Assembly (NCBI GenBank): GCA_916613615.1
Contig: OU744725.1
Coordinates: 58,846,575 to 58,910,574 of the forward strand
Source of the DNA: Steromphala cineraria
Taxonomy: Eukaryota; Mollusca; Gastropoda; Trochida; Trochidae
Direction of reading: 5' to 3'
DNA: 64,000 nucleotides
Part shown: one piece after another, positions 13,346-28,000 of the stretch
How the letters are laid out: every line of letters begins with the position of its first letter
Position numbering within the stretch: position 1 is the first letter of the stretch
Program-made: the position numbers and the translations under genes
The notes under the pieces: generated by a model
The model's input: the letters and a program-made list of their open reading frames with translations, nothing else
Told to the model about the DNA's origin: nothing
The model's database searches: none

Positions 13346-15565
13346 TTATAAATATTTACTGTTGGGTGAAAAATAAACAAGACCATTAAATAATAAAAGA
13401 CATCATATTTCGACAAGAAACATTTGGAAATACAAGGTATTATTTCGAAACAAATGAATGTCAAATGTCATACCCTTCAGTTTTGAAAATATTATACACA
13501 GTTTAGTGTCACCTCTGACATTAAGTATTCCATGAAGACCTATGGAGTAATTGCGTGCTGTTTTACTCATAGGGATCTACCTACGCAGTACTGAAGCTGA
13601 GAGAAAGGACGTATAACACAAGTATGATATGATTGTTATAGTGTATTGGCGTGAGGAACTGGTTAATGCTGTTTTGACAGTGTGTTATCTGATTGAGCAT
13701 CAAAGAATACTCCGTTAGTTGTTCTGGTCCCCAACATTATCACTGGTGTCATCTGATAAGAGCTGTAAAAGAGGAAAAGTAAACTTATCGATTTAAGACG
13801 TTCAGTGCAGTAAAGTCAATTTGTCAATTACTCAACATGATTAGAGACATTTCGGAAGGAACAAGCGAATTGTTAGTGTTACGCAAATTCTATCACTAGT
13901 TTTAATGTGAAACTTGAATTTAGCATCTGCGGGGTATTAACAGGAATTATTTTTTCAATTTTCATTTAAAATCATAGATTTTCGTCGAGAGTTTTATCTT
14001 AACATACAGTGGACATGTAGTAAGTGTCAAGTATTAATGTTAAAACATGTTTTTAAAAATTCAAAAACGACAAAGCATTCTTCATATGCCAAGGTTATGC
14101 AAACATCAATTGAAAAGTCACATGTTGATAACATATTAAGATCAATAAAATCCAACACAAGAAAAAAAGTTAATCACTTTAAAAAATCCACGATGAACGC
14201 ATAGATAACCATGCATAAGAAAATTCTCGATTATGAATTCATTCTAACTAACAACTGCCTTATTGTATTGGTAATATTGTAACGAGCTAACTTAAAAGTG
14301 ATATATACAAAATGTCAAGTGTAGGTCTATAAATGACTACAAATGAGATACACTATACACTCATTCTGACATATCTCATTTCAAACAGACCTGTAATTAA
14401 ATTTTATTTAGTTAGAGCATTCGTTCAAATCCCAAGCTATATCTATAAATATACAAGGTGAAACAAGATAACAAAGGAAAATATTGACAAAAGTGTAATA
14501 AAGTAAAAATGGATGTGTACATCCTGTAAGCTTTTGGGACGGAAGTCAGTTTGTAATCGTAATGACATGAAGGCAATGAAATTATATTGTCAAACAATTG
14601 CATAAGATTAATGCTAAAATATATATTTTCGAACACTGACCATTAATGATTGACAATCAACTTATTCATTCAATAGGAGTACTAAGTACTTAGGTTACAG
14701 AAACTTTTTCAGCAGTAGAGAAAGAGACATCTGTTGGACAAAAGATTTTGTAAGAACAGAAAGGGCACAAAAGAGTGCACCACTCGACATCGTTATAACA
14801 GACTTGTGAGCCAAAGTATTGAATTACAGTGAGTTAAACATCTGTAAAAATATCAAAGAACACAACTAGCATGGGTTCATTTCAAAAACAACATTTACTG
14901 AACTTAACAGTAAACTAAATAAAAAGAAAAGCATTTGGAGAAGTTGTAATGAAAATGTCATTGTGAATACCTGTTAGTTTAGGATAAATGTTAGCTAATG
15001 TGATGAACAAGCCTTGATCCTGGTTTATGGATTGATTGTGTCTAATTGTTTATTTGGTTTCTGTTAGGCTGCGTTGTGTGTAACCTTGTCTGTTTTGTCT
15101 TAAAATGTTTTGATTTGAATCAATGATTAAAGGTGTGATGTTCCTTATTTTTTATTTAAGCTGTAATACATCCTTGCTTAAATGGAAGCAAGAGAGGTAA
15201 CTCCTTAGTTACTGTAACTGTAACATTATAAGTCAAAAGTTGAGTCCTTACCAAAAGTACTCATGAAAATAGAAGAAGAAAAAAGATTTCACGCATTTTT
15301 CTATATAACTCCATGATTAGTTTAAATGCCCCAAATGATGGGATAACTATTTTTTCCTATTTAGGCTTAGTGAATGCATGTCATGTATACAAAAAATGAC
15401 CAAAATTAGCATATTTCCAACACATTTAAAGACATGATATAGTTCAATTCAAGATGAAACAAACCTGTAAAGCAATTGACAACAAAAGCACAGGAAATAC
15501 TGTGCAATTGACAATGTATTTGATGGCATCTTGGGTATAACTATTAAAAGGACATACAATGAATA
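13346..15565. repeat. Segmental duplication, module Y1 (with LINE-free empty site)
   Basis: Matches 1-2150 plus 6115-6572 with the LINE missing. The uninterrupted pre-insertion sequence lies at about 15085-15110. The homology ends at about 15565, where unrelated sequence begins. No gene seen. Confidence 0.85.
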
Positions 15566-16032
15566 AATAGTGTACACTTTCCGTGAGAGCATTGAGAAAA
15601 CCAGCTAATTAACATACTAAAGCTTATGTCAATAACATACATTTCGACTAGTATTACAAGGTATCAAAATACTGTGTTTTACTCTCCCGTAACCCATGAT
15701 ATTTTTCAGCCAATTTTAAAAAAGAATCAAAATCTTTGTATCCCAATTATTCCATTCCAACATTTGTAAATTTACATTGTTAATATCCTGTGATTTTTAT
15801 TATCGAATTTCTTCTCTTATAAAAAATGATGGCAAATCATTTATACTTTTCCTTGTACTTTCACAGGCATGTCCAAAAAAATTAATTGAATGATTAATTG
15901 ACGGACTGAAGTAGGTACCTGTTAGCTGTTATGATTAAAGGTTCAATAACTCACCAGTGAATAAGCAATATAAAATATCTGCTACTCAGTTTCCCGAAAA
16001 AGTAAGGGATATACAGAATAAACAGTTCCTCT

Positions 16033-16272
16033 GCCCCTGCGGTACCTTTTTGTGCGTTTTTTTAGAAGAAATTGAGAGGAAAAGGTGAGTTTATAGCACA
16101 AATGATTGAAAAATCATATGCACACAAATAAATGGTTCCAATTAAAAAACAATGTATTAAAACCAAATGAAGCAGTAATAAATCAAATATTTGATGTAAA
16201 GTTCATGCATGCGAATTCTTTTTCTTACCCAAAATGAATTGAAGGTGTTGACACAGAAATTGGTTGCATGGT
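16033..16272. mobile_element. Left part of a split MITE (GGGGCAGTAGCACG family)
   Basis: The interior (ATGGTTCCAATTAAAAAACA, AAACCAAATGAAGCAGTAAT, CCAAAATGAATTGAAGGTGT) matches the left two thirds of the MITE copies at 32441 and 61609. The rest of the element resumes at about 20025. The terminal repeat is degenerate. Confidence 0.65.
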
Positions 16273-16276
16273 TGAG

Positions 16277-16374
16277 ATAATGACCTACAGCCGAGTGGGT
16301 ATCGGATATAACCTTCAAGCGTCAGCAAGAAGGTTATATCCGATAGCCACGAGGATGTGGTCATTATCTCACAT
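16277..16374. repeat. Foldback hairpin with arms of about 45 bp
   Basis: GATAATGACC near 16279 pairs with GGTCATTATC near 16358, and TATCGGATATAACCTTC pairs with GAAGGTTATATCCGATA around a 12-nt loop. It lies at the left edge of the insertion that splits the MITE, so it may be the terminal or subterminal part of that inserted element. Confidence 0.8.
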
Positions 16375-16471
16375 ACACCACATGGCTATTCCAATTTGTA
16401 TTTTAACAAAAGTAGAACATCAAGCAAATATTTAGTTATTTGATTAGTTGTTGTGTTGGGGTAAAACTTAA

Positions 16472-18453
16472 AGAGACACTCCGCGAGTTAACAATCAGTT
16501 ATAAAAATTACCAAAAAAATCAACAAACGTACATGCATGAAAAGGATATACAAATTTTTTTTCATGATTTTTGATGATACAGGCCAAAATCTGGAAACGA
16601 ATTGACATGTCTAAAAATAGATCGGCTCGAGAGGATACTAGGGCAATGCATTATGGGGTCGTGGTGTGTTTATACGCTAACAGTCAAGCGGACTCTCGAT
16701 TGTCACAAGATGCCGGAACAGAGAAAATTTAACTACAAAAACAGATTATTCATTTGATATAAAATCAAAGTTATCATATCATCGTAGCAAAACCATTCAA
16801 GTTTTATTGCCTTAGTTATATTGTAATGACTAACAAAGGAATATGTAGGTCTAAGTTTTAATACCCAAAACATCAAAATTATTTTGTTCATTGTATTTGC
16901 TAAATGAATCTATTCAAAACATCAGAACTTTAACCAACGAAAGGAAACCTTGTCCTCTGATATACTAAATATTCAACCCGATGGAAGGATAAATTTATGT
17001 CCGTGTTATAGTTTAATGTTCATAAACTGGAACACTGGTGTGTAGTGAGATAAAAATAATTCATGTTATTCAAATTCGGGGTTTGCTAGTTTTTTTTCTA
17101 AAAAAAAAACAAATTGTTAATGTGCTTTCTCTTGTCGTTTATCCTTTTGCCTACAGATCAAAGGTTTGAATAGCGAAAAGGTTTAGAAAACTAAACTAAA
17201 AAACAGTAAATTGTCTAGATAGTGATTTAGTATAACAAGTTAATTATCATTGTAGAAAGTCATTATATCATTGTTAAACAATAACGAGAAGCATCATCTG
17301 AATTAATGTTCTGAATTTATCAAGTGGCTGATGATGTTTCTTTTCCTAGGGAATATTCATTGTTTATGAAGCTAAAAGTTTCTGCTGTTTATCGATCAAT
17401 TAGAAACGTTGGCTATCTCGAGGGTTGTTATTCGTAAATTATCCATGTGCAGATCATAAGGCAGTCATGATTTGTTAACGATGTGCGTAATTTTTTTTAC
17501 TTTGATAAAAATAATTTACGATATAAAAGTATGTATCATACCAAATATGTCAACTTGAATTTAATAACTACATTTTTAAATGTAGTGACTGTCAAGATTG
17601 ATTGTTATTTGAAATTCCCCAATTTGTTTTTGAATTATTAGGATCATACCCGCTAGGGCAAAAGTTTATATATAATTATGAGGCCCTAAAATTGTTTCAA
17701 TAAATAGTTCGTTTGGTTTTTACTTTAATTTATGATAATTTGTAACTGAAAAAAAAGTGTAAGATCTAATGTTTTTACATTTACTCCCTGTTGTATGATT
17801 CGTTATCCGAAAAAAAAAACATTTCCAGCTGTCACATACATTAGTTTTGCAAATATCATATTCAATATGAATAAAAATTATTCAAATACTAAGTTACATG
17901 TATGTGGTTTGCGGTGATTATACTTTTGCAATTTCAATAATGGGAGGCTTCTAATATAAAAGCTTCCCATGGACAAGAAAATTTCCTGCACGTCTAAAGA
18001 TGTAAGCAGATAAAAATCCGGTTTTAAGATTCTTAGGAATACAATTCTAATGAATTAAAACCAACGATTATCTATAGTGTAGTAATTTTGATGATATTAT
18101 GTCAGTATATGCGTTTTATAGAATTTCAACGGAAAATGAAAGTTCGTGTTTTTATTGCTAATGAAAATTTTGAGGGCGGCAATGCAGTGTATTATGCGTC
18201 AACCCGACTCGTGTGTTGTTCACGCAAACGCAACTTTTTGAAAACCCAGCTGCTAAATATAGGATTTTGCGTAGCGCGCTCTCCTGGACAATAACATTGC
18301 ATTTTTGCACTAAATAGAGATACTTCCCATGTTTCAAAAACAGTTTTGATAGTATCAGCGTATAGAGGAAAGATTTTTCTCTATACTGATGGTAATTTTA
18401 GATGTTCGAAGGAAAATTTCTCACATACGAACACTAACTCGCGGAGTGTCACT
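16472..18453. mobile_element. Non-autonomous TTAA element with 19-bp TIRs
   Basis: The left end AGAGACACTCCGCGAGTTA and right end TAACTCGCGGAGTGTCACT are inverted repeats matching at 18 of 19 positions. Both are flanked by TTAA (16468-16471 and 18454-18457). TTAA duplications are typical of piggyBac-type transposition. I see no transposase in the 1,982 bp; the longest frame (18088-18294) is unrecognised. It is called non-autonomous, with the superfamily inferred from the target site only. Confidence 0.85.
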
Positions 18454-20024
18454 TTAAATGCACTCAACTTTTAAACATTTCATGTGCACAGTACGCGAAT
18501 TTCAGTGCAAATTGAGCATGTAATGGCGAAGTTGTCAATCAGACAAATCTGAGCAAGAAGTCTTTAGTTGTTTCGACTTATAAAAAACACCAAAATTCTA
18601 CATTGAACTGAAATTAAATAATGTGAACACAATTTGTCAAAAACGTCACCGATATTGTGATTTATGGCAAATGATATTCTTTATGTTGAATACACTGTTC
18701 AGTGCATCAAATATTTCCCCTCTTTATGAAGTAAAAGGTGTTGCTGCACGAACGTTGTCAATTTCATCTTGTGATGCACGGATTTTATGTAAATATCATA
18801 TTGCACGAGCTGTACACAATCGAAAGCACATGGTTTGAAGGTGGAGAGGAAAATGAAGTGGTCTCATGTTTTGAACAAATTTATGGCCGCGTTTCAAGGT
18901 CTTTTCAGGAGGAAGTAAAGGTGAGTTGAACTTTTAAGTATATACTTATGTATTTGCTGTTGAATGTTATTTATGCGTGGATCTACGAAAATGCTATGTC
19001 ACAGAGGGTTTACACGGTATAAAACAAGCTGTCAACAACCAAGTTAATATTTATGCATTTTGCTGTTGAAAATAGATCCTGAATGTAATTATTATTTTCA
19101 ATATCATTTAGTAATGTATATAGCAATGTGTACATAATATTGATAAATAATGTAACAAGGTGCTTATAAGCTTATTACTCTGAAACTGTAATTAATTTAG
19201 CATGTTTCTTTCTTACAATTAATCACATTATTCGACATTCATCTTTTAAATATGATTGGTCCATTAAAACGTATACTCTAACATTATTCAAAAGTCAGAT
19301 TCAAAAGGTTTTGAAATAAAATAAACAAAAATATTAATACCAAGAGAAAGATCAACATTAAGCAATAAAGTCAAACATCGATAATCAATTTACAAAGATC
19401 ACCGGTGTTTAATTTCAACAACTGACGATACACTTTTGTTTCAGGGACTACATATGGACACTTGATTTACTATCCAAACGACATAAAAGTCGACCTTATT
19501 ATGGATAATTCAACAAAGACCATATGAATGGAACAGATTTCAGCTTGTCAAAGGATTGGGAACACTGTTCACTTGGATTCGGTGTCATACTTGCTGAGTT
19601 TTATGATGAAAATACTACAAGACTTTGGGGTCTGCATTCATCATGGATAAGCAGAAAGCACAAAATGATATCACCATGTGATGCATTTGATCTGAAAATA
19701 AGTTATAAATCTGTTAATAAACTACGTTTCAAAATTGTTTTGTTATTGTGTATTCTTTCGTTAATATGTCTTTGATACAAAGTCAACATTTCAAGGTGTT
19801 GGGTACCTTGACGTACCCTAAAACACAGTGGTTGTAAGTTCTTTCGTGGTGCGATACCACAAAGAAGTGAGGCGAAGCCGACCTTGTTTGTGGTAACAAA
19901 CCGAGAACACATCGACCAAACGCACCATGGATGTGAAGAGGTAAGGTTATACAATATAACCATCGCACGCCTTGTTATACGAAATAGTTAACCTCTGATA
20001 TTGACCTGATAACCACACCACGTG

Positions 20025-20182
20025 GTGTATGTAAATCTTAACAATTTGTTCTATGACTATGGTTGGATTGTTTGTGTAATCAGAATTTTGACACTATCAA
20101 AATAGTACATTTTAGCAATAACATACAATTATCAGTAAAAATGGAAAATATAAAAAGTTAAAAATACGTGCTACTGCTGCTA
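20025..20182. mobile_element. Right part of the split MITE
   Basis: CTATGACTATGGTTGGATTG, ATTTTGACACTATCAAAATA and ACGTGCTACTGC match the right third of the MITE family. With 16033-16272 it forms one old element separated by about 3.75 kb of later insertion. Confidence 0.65.
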
Positions 20183-22044
20183 AATTGTAATCGACCTAGT
20201 GGTTCCAGTCCTGGTAGCCTTCCTCATAGTGATTCCCCCGATATCCATGTGTAAAATGTTATTAGCTATGTGATACATTGCATATCAGAAAAAAGTGTTT
20301 CCTTATGTATACACGAGATCTTTGCAATTGATTAAATCACATACTATCAGTATCAGTGTAACAGAGGTCTCTTGATAACAGACCCTACACTAAATCTCAG
20401 GAAGGTTGAAAGGGGAATAATGACAGAAACTATAACACTCTAATATAACCCTTTATTACCATACCTTGCTTGGTATCCTGCAATTCAATGGTGACCTTAC
20501 GTCACAAGGACTTTTATGACATAAACATGTAACTTATTTTATTTCAATTTGATATTCTCTAGTATACTTCAGATGTGGAGCTGGAAACCATTGAGACACA
20601 TCACTACAACTACACAGTCAAATAAATATACGATAAACAAACAACAACGTTTAATTATGAATTGTGTAAATGAGCATATATCACTTTTCAGGAATGGCTG
20701 TTAATGACTTATTTCGTAATTGACGTTGTAAAGTAATTGTTAGTGCGTCACTGTAGCGGGCTATCTAATGGAAAATCCTATATTTTTCATAGATTTATAA
20801 GCATGGGCATATAAGAAATTATATTCATGTCACATTTGATCTTTTTTCTCTAATAGCCTAATAATTAGCTAAAACTTATATCTTCCATGGGAAACACGTG
20901 TTTTGAATATTTAAAAGTAATTTTGATTAATGACTGTGGGTTTAAAAACGAAATTCAAAAGTCGTTTAAAAGACCATTTGGCATGACTTAAATACAAAAC
21001 TAAATAAATAGAAAGGAATTCCTGTACACTCGATATGGTTTAGTATGACTAAATTAAGGATAATAACTGTATAACACACGCTATCGCTAAGTAATCAGTA
21101 AAATAACACTCGTAGATGTAGCATGACACACTTGCAGGGGTAAGAATTTTTAATGGATAATAATTAGATATAGTAATAAGAATAATCAATTAACATAAGG
21201 TGCATTGTTTATAGAGAAAATAGCAAATATCTTTTCCATTAAAACGTTCATTATTACTACATAGTTGGTAAATTTACTCATAGTCAATGATTTTATCAGG
21301 CATCAATGAAACCTCAAAGCCATCTTGAACTTTAAGCATTGCCTTGTCTATCAAATGATTTCAGCAAGTTTCAGTTCCATGGACATCGTTAATTACAACA
21401 TATCAAGAGAAAATTATCCTGACCTTTTTATTTAGGAAAATCAATAAACATTAAACAATAGATTCAACTCTGACACCAAAGGTGTCGGAACATGGTGTGT
21501 AAAGGTCGTTGGTAAATGTAGCTTCTATTAGCCTTTGTACAGGAACGAAAACAAACGATTTGACATTTTGTTCCTTTTAACCTTCTAAAAATTGCTGACA
21601 ATGATTCCTTCACATTGATTGACAATATTCATTTCTTATATGATCTCTGTAGGTGTTGAAATATGATAAAGGTGGATGTAAGCAAAAGGTTAGATAGACA
21701 TTTCGCTGTCTTGAGTTGCTCTGTTTATGATTTAAAATGAATTACGGCATATGATACATCTATATATGTTATTATTTTTAAGCATTATTATCCAATTCAC
21801 ACAACTTCAAAAGTTCCAATGCGGGAAATCGAAGGATATTGACACGCAATCTCACACAAACTGAACCCCTCAATCTGGTAATAGTTATTTGATGATCTAC
21901 AAAAGTAAATATGTTGCTACTCTCTGCACGGTACCTGTACAATAGCGTTATCCACCTTGAAATATGCCGTATGATTACTTTTTTTGAATTGTATGTGTAT
22001 GTAATGGACGGTTTATATTGGATCTCATTGTATAATGTCTTAGA

Positions 22045-25000
22045 TTGTAAATTCATGAGATACTGACTCTATTTCAGGTTTAAAATACAAATCTAATGGA
22101 AACCAATGAGTTGTAATAAAGATTATCAGTGGGGTGTTTTGCATATTTTCATGTACGTATGTTGTGTTTTGAATAAGAAAATTCACCTTTGAAGTTAACA
22201 ATCTTGACAGAAATGCTGATATGACATAAGTCTCTCGAAATCAACATTTGCCCATTACACATATAGCATACGAGCTTCTATATGTTTCATATTTAGATGT
22301 TATGAAAACGCCAATAAATATGAGATTGTAGGTGATACCATAAGCACACAAAAAGTCACTTTCGCCTGTCAGTTTTACTAAACCTAAATGACAGCGTGGC
22401 CAATATTGAAATCAGTCAGCAAAAATTATATTTAGAGTGATGCAATAAAATCCCCATAATACTTAAGGAAAGTTATCACAGGAACTGCAGCTTCAATAAA
22501 AAACATTTACACTCCTTGAAACAACCCTTCTTGTGTGTTTAATTGGAAGAAAAAACTGATACTCTTGATAAGGATATTTTAGTACAGCCTTTTATTGACA
22601 GTTACTATGGAAACAATCTGAGCCGCTTCCTGGGCAATCCAACTTAAGTCAGTTAGTGTTGATTCGGTTCAAATCATGAAAATCGTCCTTTTCCTGTTTA
22701 CCAATGCTACACATACTCGTGACCTTTAAATGCTTCTTTTTTTCTTCTTTTGTGCATGTGCAGTCGAGATCAAGTTTGAAAGCTTTAACCAATAAGGACT
22801 TTTCAGCATGTGATCACATAATTGAAATACGTTTTGCAATTATTAACAGTTAAATCAGTTTATTATTATCTATTAATCAATTGATTTTAATATGTAGGCA
22901 ATAGGGCCAAATTAAAAACATTCACCAATTTAATTAAGATGTTCGTACTGTATACACAAACATGATCATTAACCAACATATTCAATGTTGAATTGTACTT
23001 ATATATAATGACATATGATATATATGAATCATTTAAAATATGATGGGTTCGAAATATATCATTGTGATTTATATCATTATGATTGTAATATCTTACCTCT
23101 TCGTCAAATATTCAATGTTGTAATTATTTATAATAACTTATAGTATATGATAATCCTTATTTTAGGGTTAATCATAATATACCATTGTGATTATAATCGT
23201 TATTGTAATATCTAACATCTTCATTAGTACGAGTCCTTGGCAGGGCATATCAAAACTACGGATGTTATGAACTTATAGTTTTACTTATTTGTCTTGAACT
23301 TACTTGGTTATTATTTATGACGTAAATCATCATAAAAGCAATTAATTTAAATTAATAAACTTTTTGCAATTTCGGAACTTGCCATTCCTCCTTTGATGTT
23401 GAATGAGGGTTTTATTCATTATTTACAAAGAAATATAAAACAAATTATGTGACAATACATCTTGTTTATGCTTTACTAACCACACAACCTCAGCCTCGGC
23501 AAAAGGTTTAAAAGTCCACGGACTTTATTCTACAGCTCTTCTTGAATATGAAATGTTAAAGTTCACACGAGTTCATATACCCTGTTAGTTCAAACACACA
23601 CATTTGATATTTTGCTTTCGTTGAACTTGAAAGCATTATACGTCTAAGTACGCCATTGCTTTCGTTTTCTGATTGTTACAATAGCAGTATGGGGAGTGAC
23701 ATAACAGAATTGAAACAGAGACGGGTTGACTGTAATATAAATGCGAGTCATATATTTCATGGTTTAACAGTATATTGACCATGAATAATAAGTTTGTAGT
23801 TTAAACCTCAAATCAATTGTTAAAAAATAAAAATGTTCAAGCAAGTGAAATGTTTCGTGAGATTCGATGAGAAATCAAGGACACAAGATAGTACACCAAA
23901 ACCAAATCTTTCTTAGTCCAGAGATACCCAGTATCTCAGTCAAAACTAGAGGCATGTTTTACAGCGTCAAGTGGAAGAATACAACGCTTTCAAGAAATAC
24001 AGATTAAATGAATGTCAACAAAGCTTCCTATTTATCCTGAATTAATCAAATATACTTTCGAATTCCTAAAGGGTATCCATTATAAAAATGAAAAGGAAAG
24101 GTCACAATAAAAAAACATTCAATATAAGTATCATCATCGAATGTAAAATCTAATAGTATGGCTGTATAAGTGAAAGTAAAAGATTTAATGTACTTGCAAC
24201 ATTAAAAGAACACGGTAGACACTTTTAACCAGCCTTTCCTTTCTTTTCGGGAGCTATTTGTGAATGTCTCATCTGAAACTGCTGGAATCTTTTGTTTAGT
24301 AGCTTTGAAATTCATCTATAGATGTCTTTTTATCAAGAAAGGTCAATCTTTTCCTGACACACATCAGTCGTTCTTAGTCTTGTTGCACGTGATGAGTCTC
24401 CTTTACTAAATACAACATTCCTTTACCCTTGAACTGTCAGTATTGACGTAATAAAATAAAAGAATGAGTACTCAAGCCTTCATTTTAATGCTTACACCTT
24501 TGAGGACATTTCTTTTGCTTGCTAATGGCTGAAATATTGCCCAAAAATGTTATAACAAGTGAATAAATATAATTTTTTGTTACTCCAAAAGCCGGAGTCA
24601 ATAAACGATGGATTTGTTCTTATCAATAAAACTACTTACAGTGTCTCGCAGTGTAATGTCTCGTAGTGCGCCATTAAAAGGTTCCACTTCAATCAATTGA
24701 TAATTTGTTAAATAACATATTCAAAACAAATTTAATTCATAACATGGTGTTTTAAAGACTAACCTAACTGTTAGATCACTGACATTGATTATCGTTAGCG
24801 TGGTCTACTTATAATTATTAATTAGATACAAAAACCGATTTAAGTCAACATATATTAAGATATTGTAAGAAAATATGAAAATATTAATGCTGGAAAGTCA
24901 TATGATAGTCATAGGATGTGACAATATGTTTCAGAAAGGAAACGAAAACTGCTTTAATATTAATCCAAAACCTTTTATTCAGACGAACAAAAAAGATTTA

Positions 25001-28000
25001 GGTCAACATGAATGTCAGGAACTATGAAATCTTACAACCCTCTGCCAATCTACAAGAATCACGGTAGTCAAATTGAAGGAATTGGTGTTGATGAACACAA
25101 AGAAACCACAAAATCTATCGGCAGATTGTTTTCGTGGTTATGTGTTTCATTCTTGGAGTACAGAGGGAAAGACATATTCTTTATTACAGTCTGTCCTCAT
25201 AACAGTTACATCTTTATGTACAGTGTAAAGCAAAATAATAACTGTAACGAGCCAAAAAGGAAATGTTGGCCATTGGCAATAAAATACAAATCATTGGTGT
25301 ACAGATTTAAGATAGCTTCGTTCAACATTAACATGACAACATCATTCACAAGTTCAATGTTTTTAACCAGACGTTAATTTTGAAATGAATGGTTAACGGG
25401 GAACATTTAAGGTATATATATTTATATGATATCAGAAAGCTTTACATTTGAGTTTAAAATACTATGCGTTTTGAATGTAACCAATCTGACCACATTTGCA
25501 ATTCCTTGTTGACCGACGAATATAACAATTATGACAGGGAAGGTTAAAACTACAAAGAATAAGTTCAAAACTGTTTGTTATTTTAGGCTTAAATGTCATT
25601 AAGTATTACAAACTCAAATACTTCTAGGTTCAGCTTCTATCAACGTTTTTCGTTTTTAGCAATTTTTCTAGAATACAATTATACAATATAATACCTTTTA
25701 AATGACTTTGAAAGCAAAAGTAAATGTTTGTGACAAATATAAACGACGGATGTTTTGTTTTCTTCAATTTCCTCGTTTTTGTCATCTTGTGTTCTTGGGT
25801 TCTTAATTTATTAAATATGACTCTACTATGATTTACTAATGGTAAAAATTGAAACCCGATTCTCAGTTGCATTAAACTCTGGAAGGTTGGTTAATTTCAT
25901 TTTATTTCATTTTATTATTTTAAGAAAACAGAAAAATAAATTTAGTTCATATCAACCTCATTGATTCATTAACACCCTTAATTTACCAACCTCATGAAAA
26001 TGTATAATGCTTCATTTAAAAAAAAAATGTCACAGTTTTTCATTTCTTGTTTTCAGGGTACGACCCCAAATGTAACTTGTAAGTACACGTATTAACAGCT
26101 AATGGCGTCACTATATTGATCTATATTGGTGAATGGGGGGTTTTATACATTGTTATTTCAATTTGCCTTACACAAGAACAAGATTTTTCGAGGAGTGTCC
26201 CTCGGATGCAGGTTTAAATCAACATAGTCGCCCTTCGAGGCAGGTCATTTAGGCTTAATATCCCACTTTAAATAACATATATCAATACTAACAATAACTT
26301 TTCAACAGAACTGCATTCAAGGTACTATTGCTAACCTGAAACTGGCAAAATCTATGACAACAGAAATATACCATTTTGGATTAAGATAGAGTCAACAGAT
26401 TGGACAAGACCAAAATTATTATTATAAACTACAAATATTGTGATGTAACAAGAAACTTCTAAGTATTCACTGCCATTACGTCAAGCTCGACCTTAATCTC
26501 AAGGTAATTTTGACCTTTCAGAAAAAAATGTGTGTGTGTAAATGTCAGGTTTTCGATCCAACCATGAATTAAAACATCCCTGTTGAGACTATACAACGTC
26601 TAATAGCTTTAAATTGATACTTACATTCAACAATCGATACTTCTTGATGAAAATACACTATTGATAAAGTATAACACATATGACCCCTTGACAACAGACG
26701 GAATGGCACTTAAAGTGATGCATATTCTCTAATTCTTAAAGCATTGTTGCTCAAAGGAACTATGTTTGTTTAAATCAGATTTCATTTTCCAATTTTTTCA
26801 CAAGATAATTTGACATGTCAAAATATGGCAGAAAAATCAAAGCATTACTTTTTTTCTTCTTATTAATAGACATACAGCGTAACCATTAAAGTTTAATTCA
26901 TAATTTGAGTGGTATGAATCACATTGACCTCACAAAACAATGATCATGTTAAAAACCTTTTAACATTTTCAGAACCAAAAATAGCCAGAAAAACAGTCTT
27001 GTGAATCAATGGAAATATCAAAAATCGACCAATGACGTAAGTACTCGTTTCAGGAAAGGTCTTCCTCATTTGTGGCAAAAATGGCATAAATACATTGGTT
27101 ATGGAATTGTAACCAATGCGATGTTTGATTTAGCTGTCACGGCAACAATTTGTTTGATGTTTATTTTATATCATTTTAATGGGAAATATTATAACTGATT
27201 TATTAAAACAAAATTTAACAAATTAGATTAACAGTGTATTATATTTTGAAATGATGACATAAACTGCCTCACTTTTTTTCTTTTTTGAAATCCTATGCCT
27301 GTGCTATATTCACTTATTTTCTTAAAGAGGACAATGTGTTTAGTTTGTTTGTAACCAATTGATATGATTATCTAGCTCTAGCTTTGCTATATTTAATATA
27401 ATGATAGCATATGCTATGTTTAATACTGTTCATGGTATGAATTGCAACAAGATTCTCTTGACAGAAAGTTCTGCTTGGACTTGAACATCTTTTAGATTGG
27501 TAAATATATGATTTTTGATGCCTGTATGAAATAAAACAATTATAATGATATGATAACTATTGAGTATAGAACATACACAATTGCTTTTGTAAGGTTACAA
27601 TTTATGAAACCTTATTTTCAGATTGGTCAAACGAAAACAAGTAAATGTAAAAAATATATCAACATTTGTTTGAATAAGTTAATCTTCCTTATGTGAGCAT
27701 GATAACCAACCACATACGTCATTAATCGCATTTCTGGAGCATGGATATGGGGGAAAGTGGCAAATCGACTAAGAAATAATTACCAAACACTGAAAAAGCA
27801 CAAAAGATCTTATTGGAACTGTTGGAGATTAAAACATTTCGAAAGAAAGAGGTTGTAATTGGCAAGAGCTCGTGAACATAATAACGTTCAAGTCAATTTC
27901 TAATAATTGAAAATAGACGTCAGATTGTAGTATTTATGTTTCATTTGAGAAGACGATTGACGAAAGTAGCCGACAAAAATATTTCATTGAAGTTTACAAG

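Larger units (their letters stand above)
15566..22044. other. 6.5-kb insert between duplicated modules Y1 and X2
   Basis: The junction that is direct between Y0 and X1 (6572/6573) is split here by 6.5 kb. The insert holds a MITE split in two, a hairpin, and the TTAA element at 16472-18453, plus stretches (15566-16030, 18460-20020, 20190-22044) where I recognise nothing. Short open frames at 18088, 18623-18929 and 19524 match no family I know. A donor-like AAGGTGAGT at about 18918 follows one of them, but I cannot support a gene. Confidence 0.7.

Noticed and set aside
18088..19775. Possible transposase exons (18623-18929 with a donor, 19437 acceptor-like)
   Set aside because: Part lies in the TTAA element and part outside. 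Joined frames contain stops and no DDE or zinc-finger motif is visible.
9137..25377. Paired open frames at 9137 and 25012 sharing the start MSGTMKSYNPLPIYKNH
   Set aside because: The similarity is due to the segmental duplication, and indels that are not multiples of three shift the frame between copies, so there is no protein conservation.
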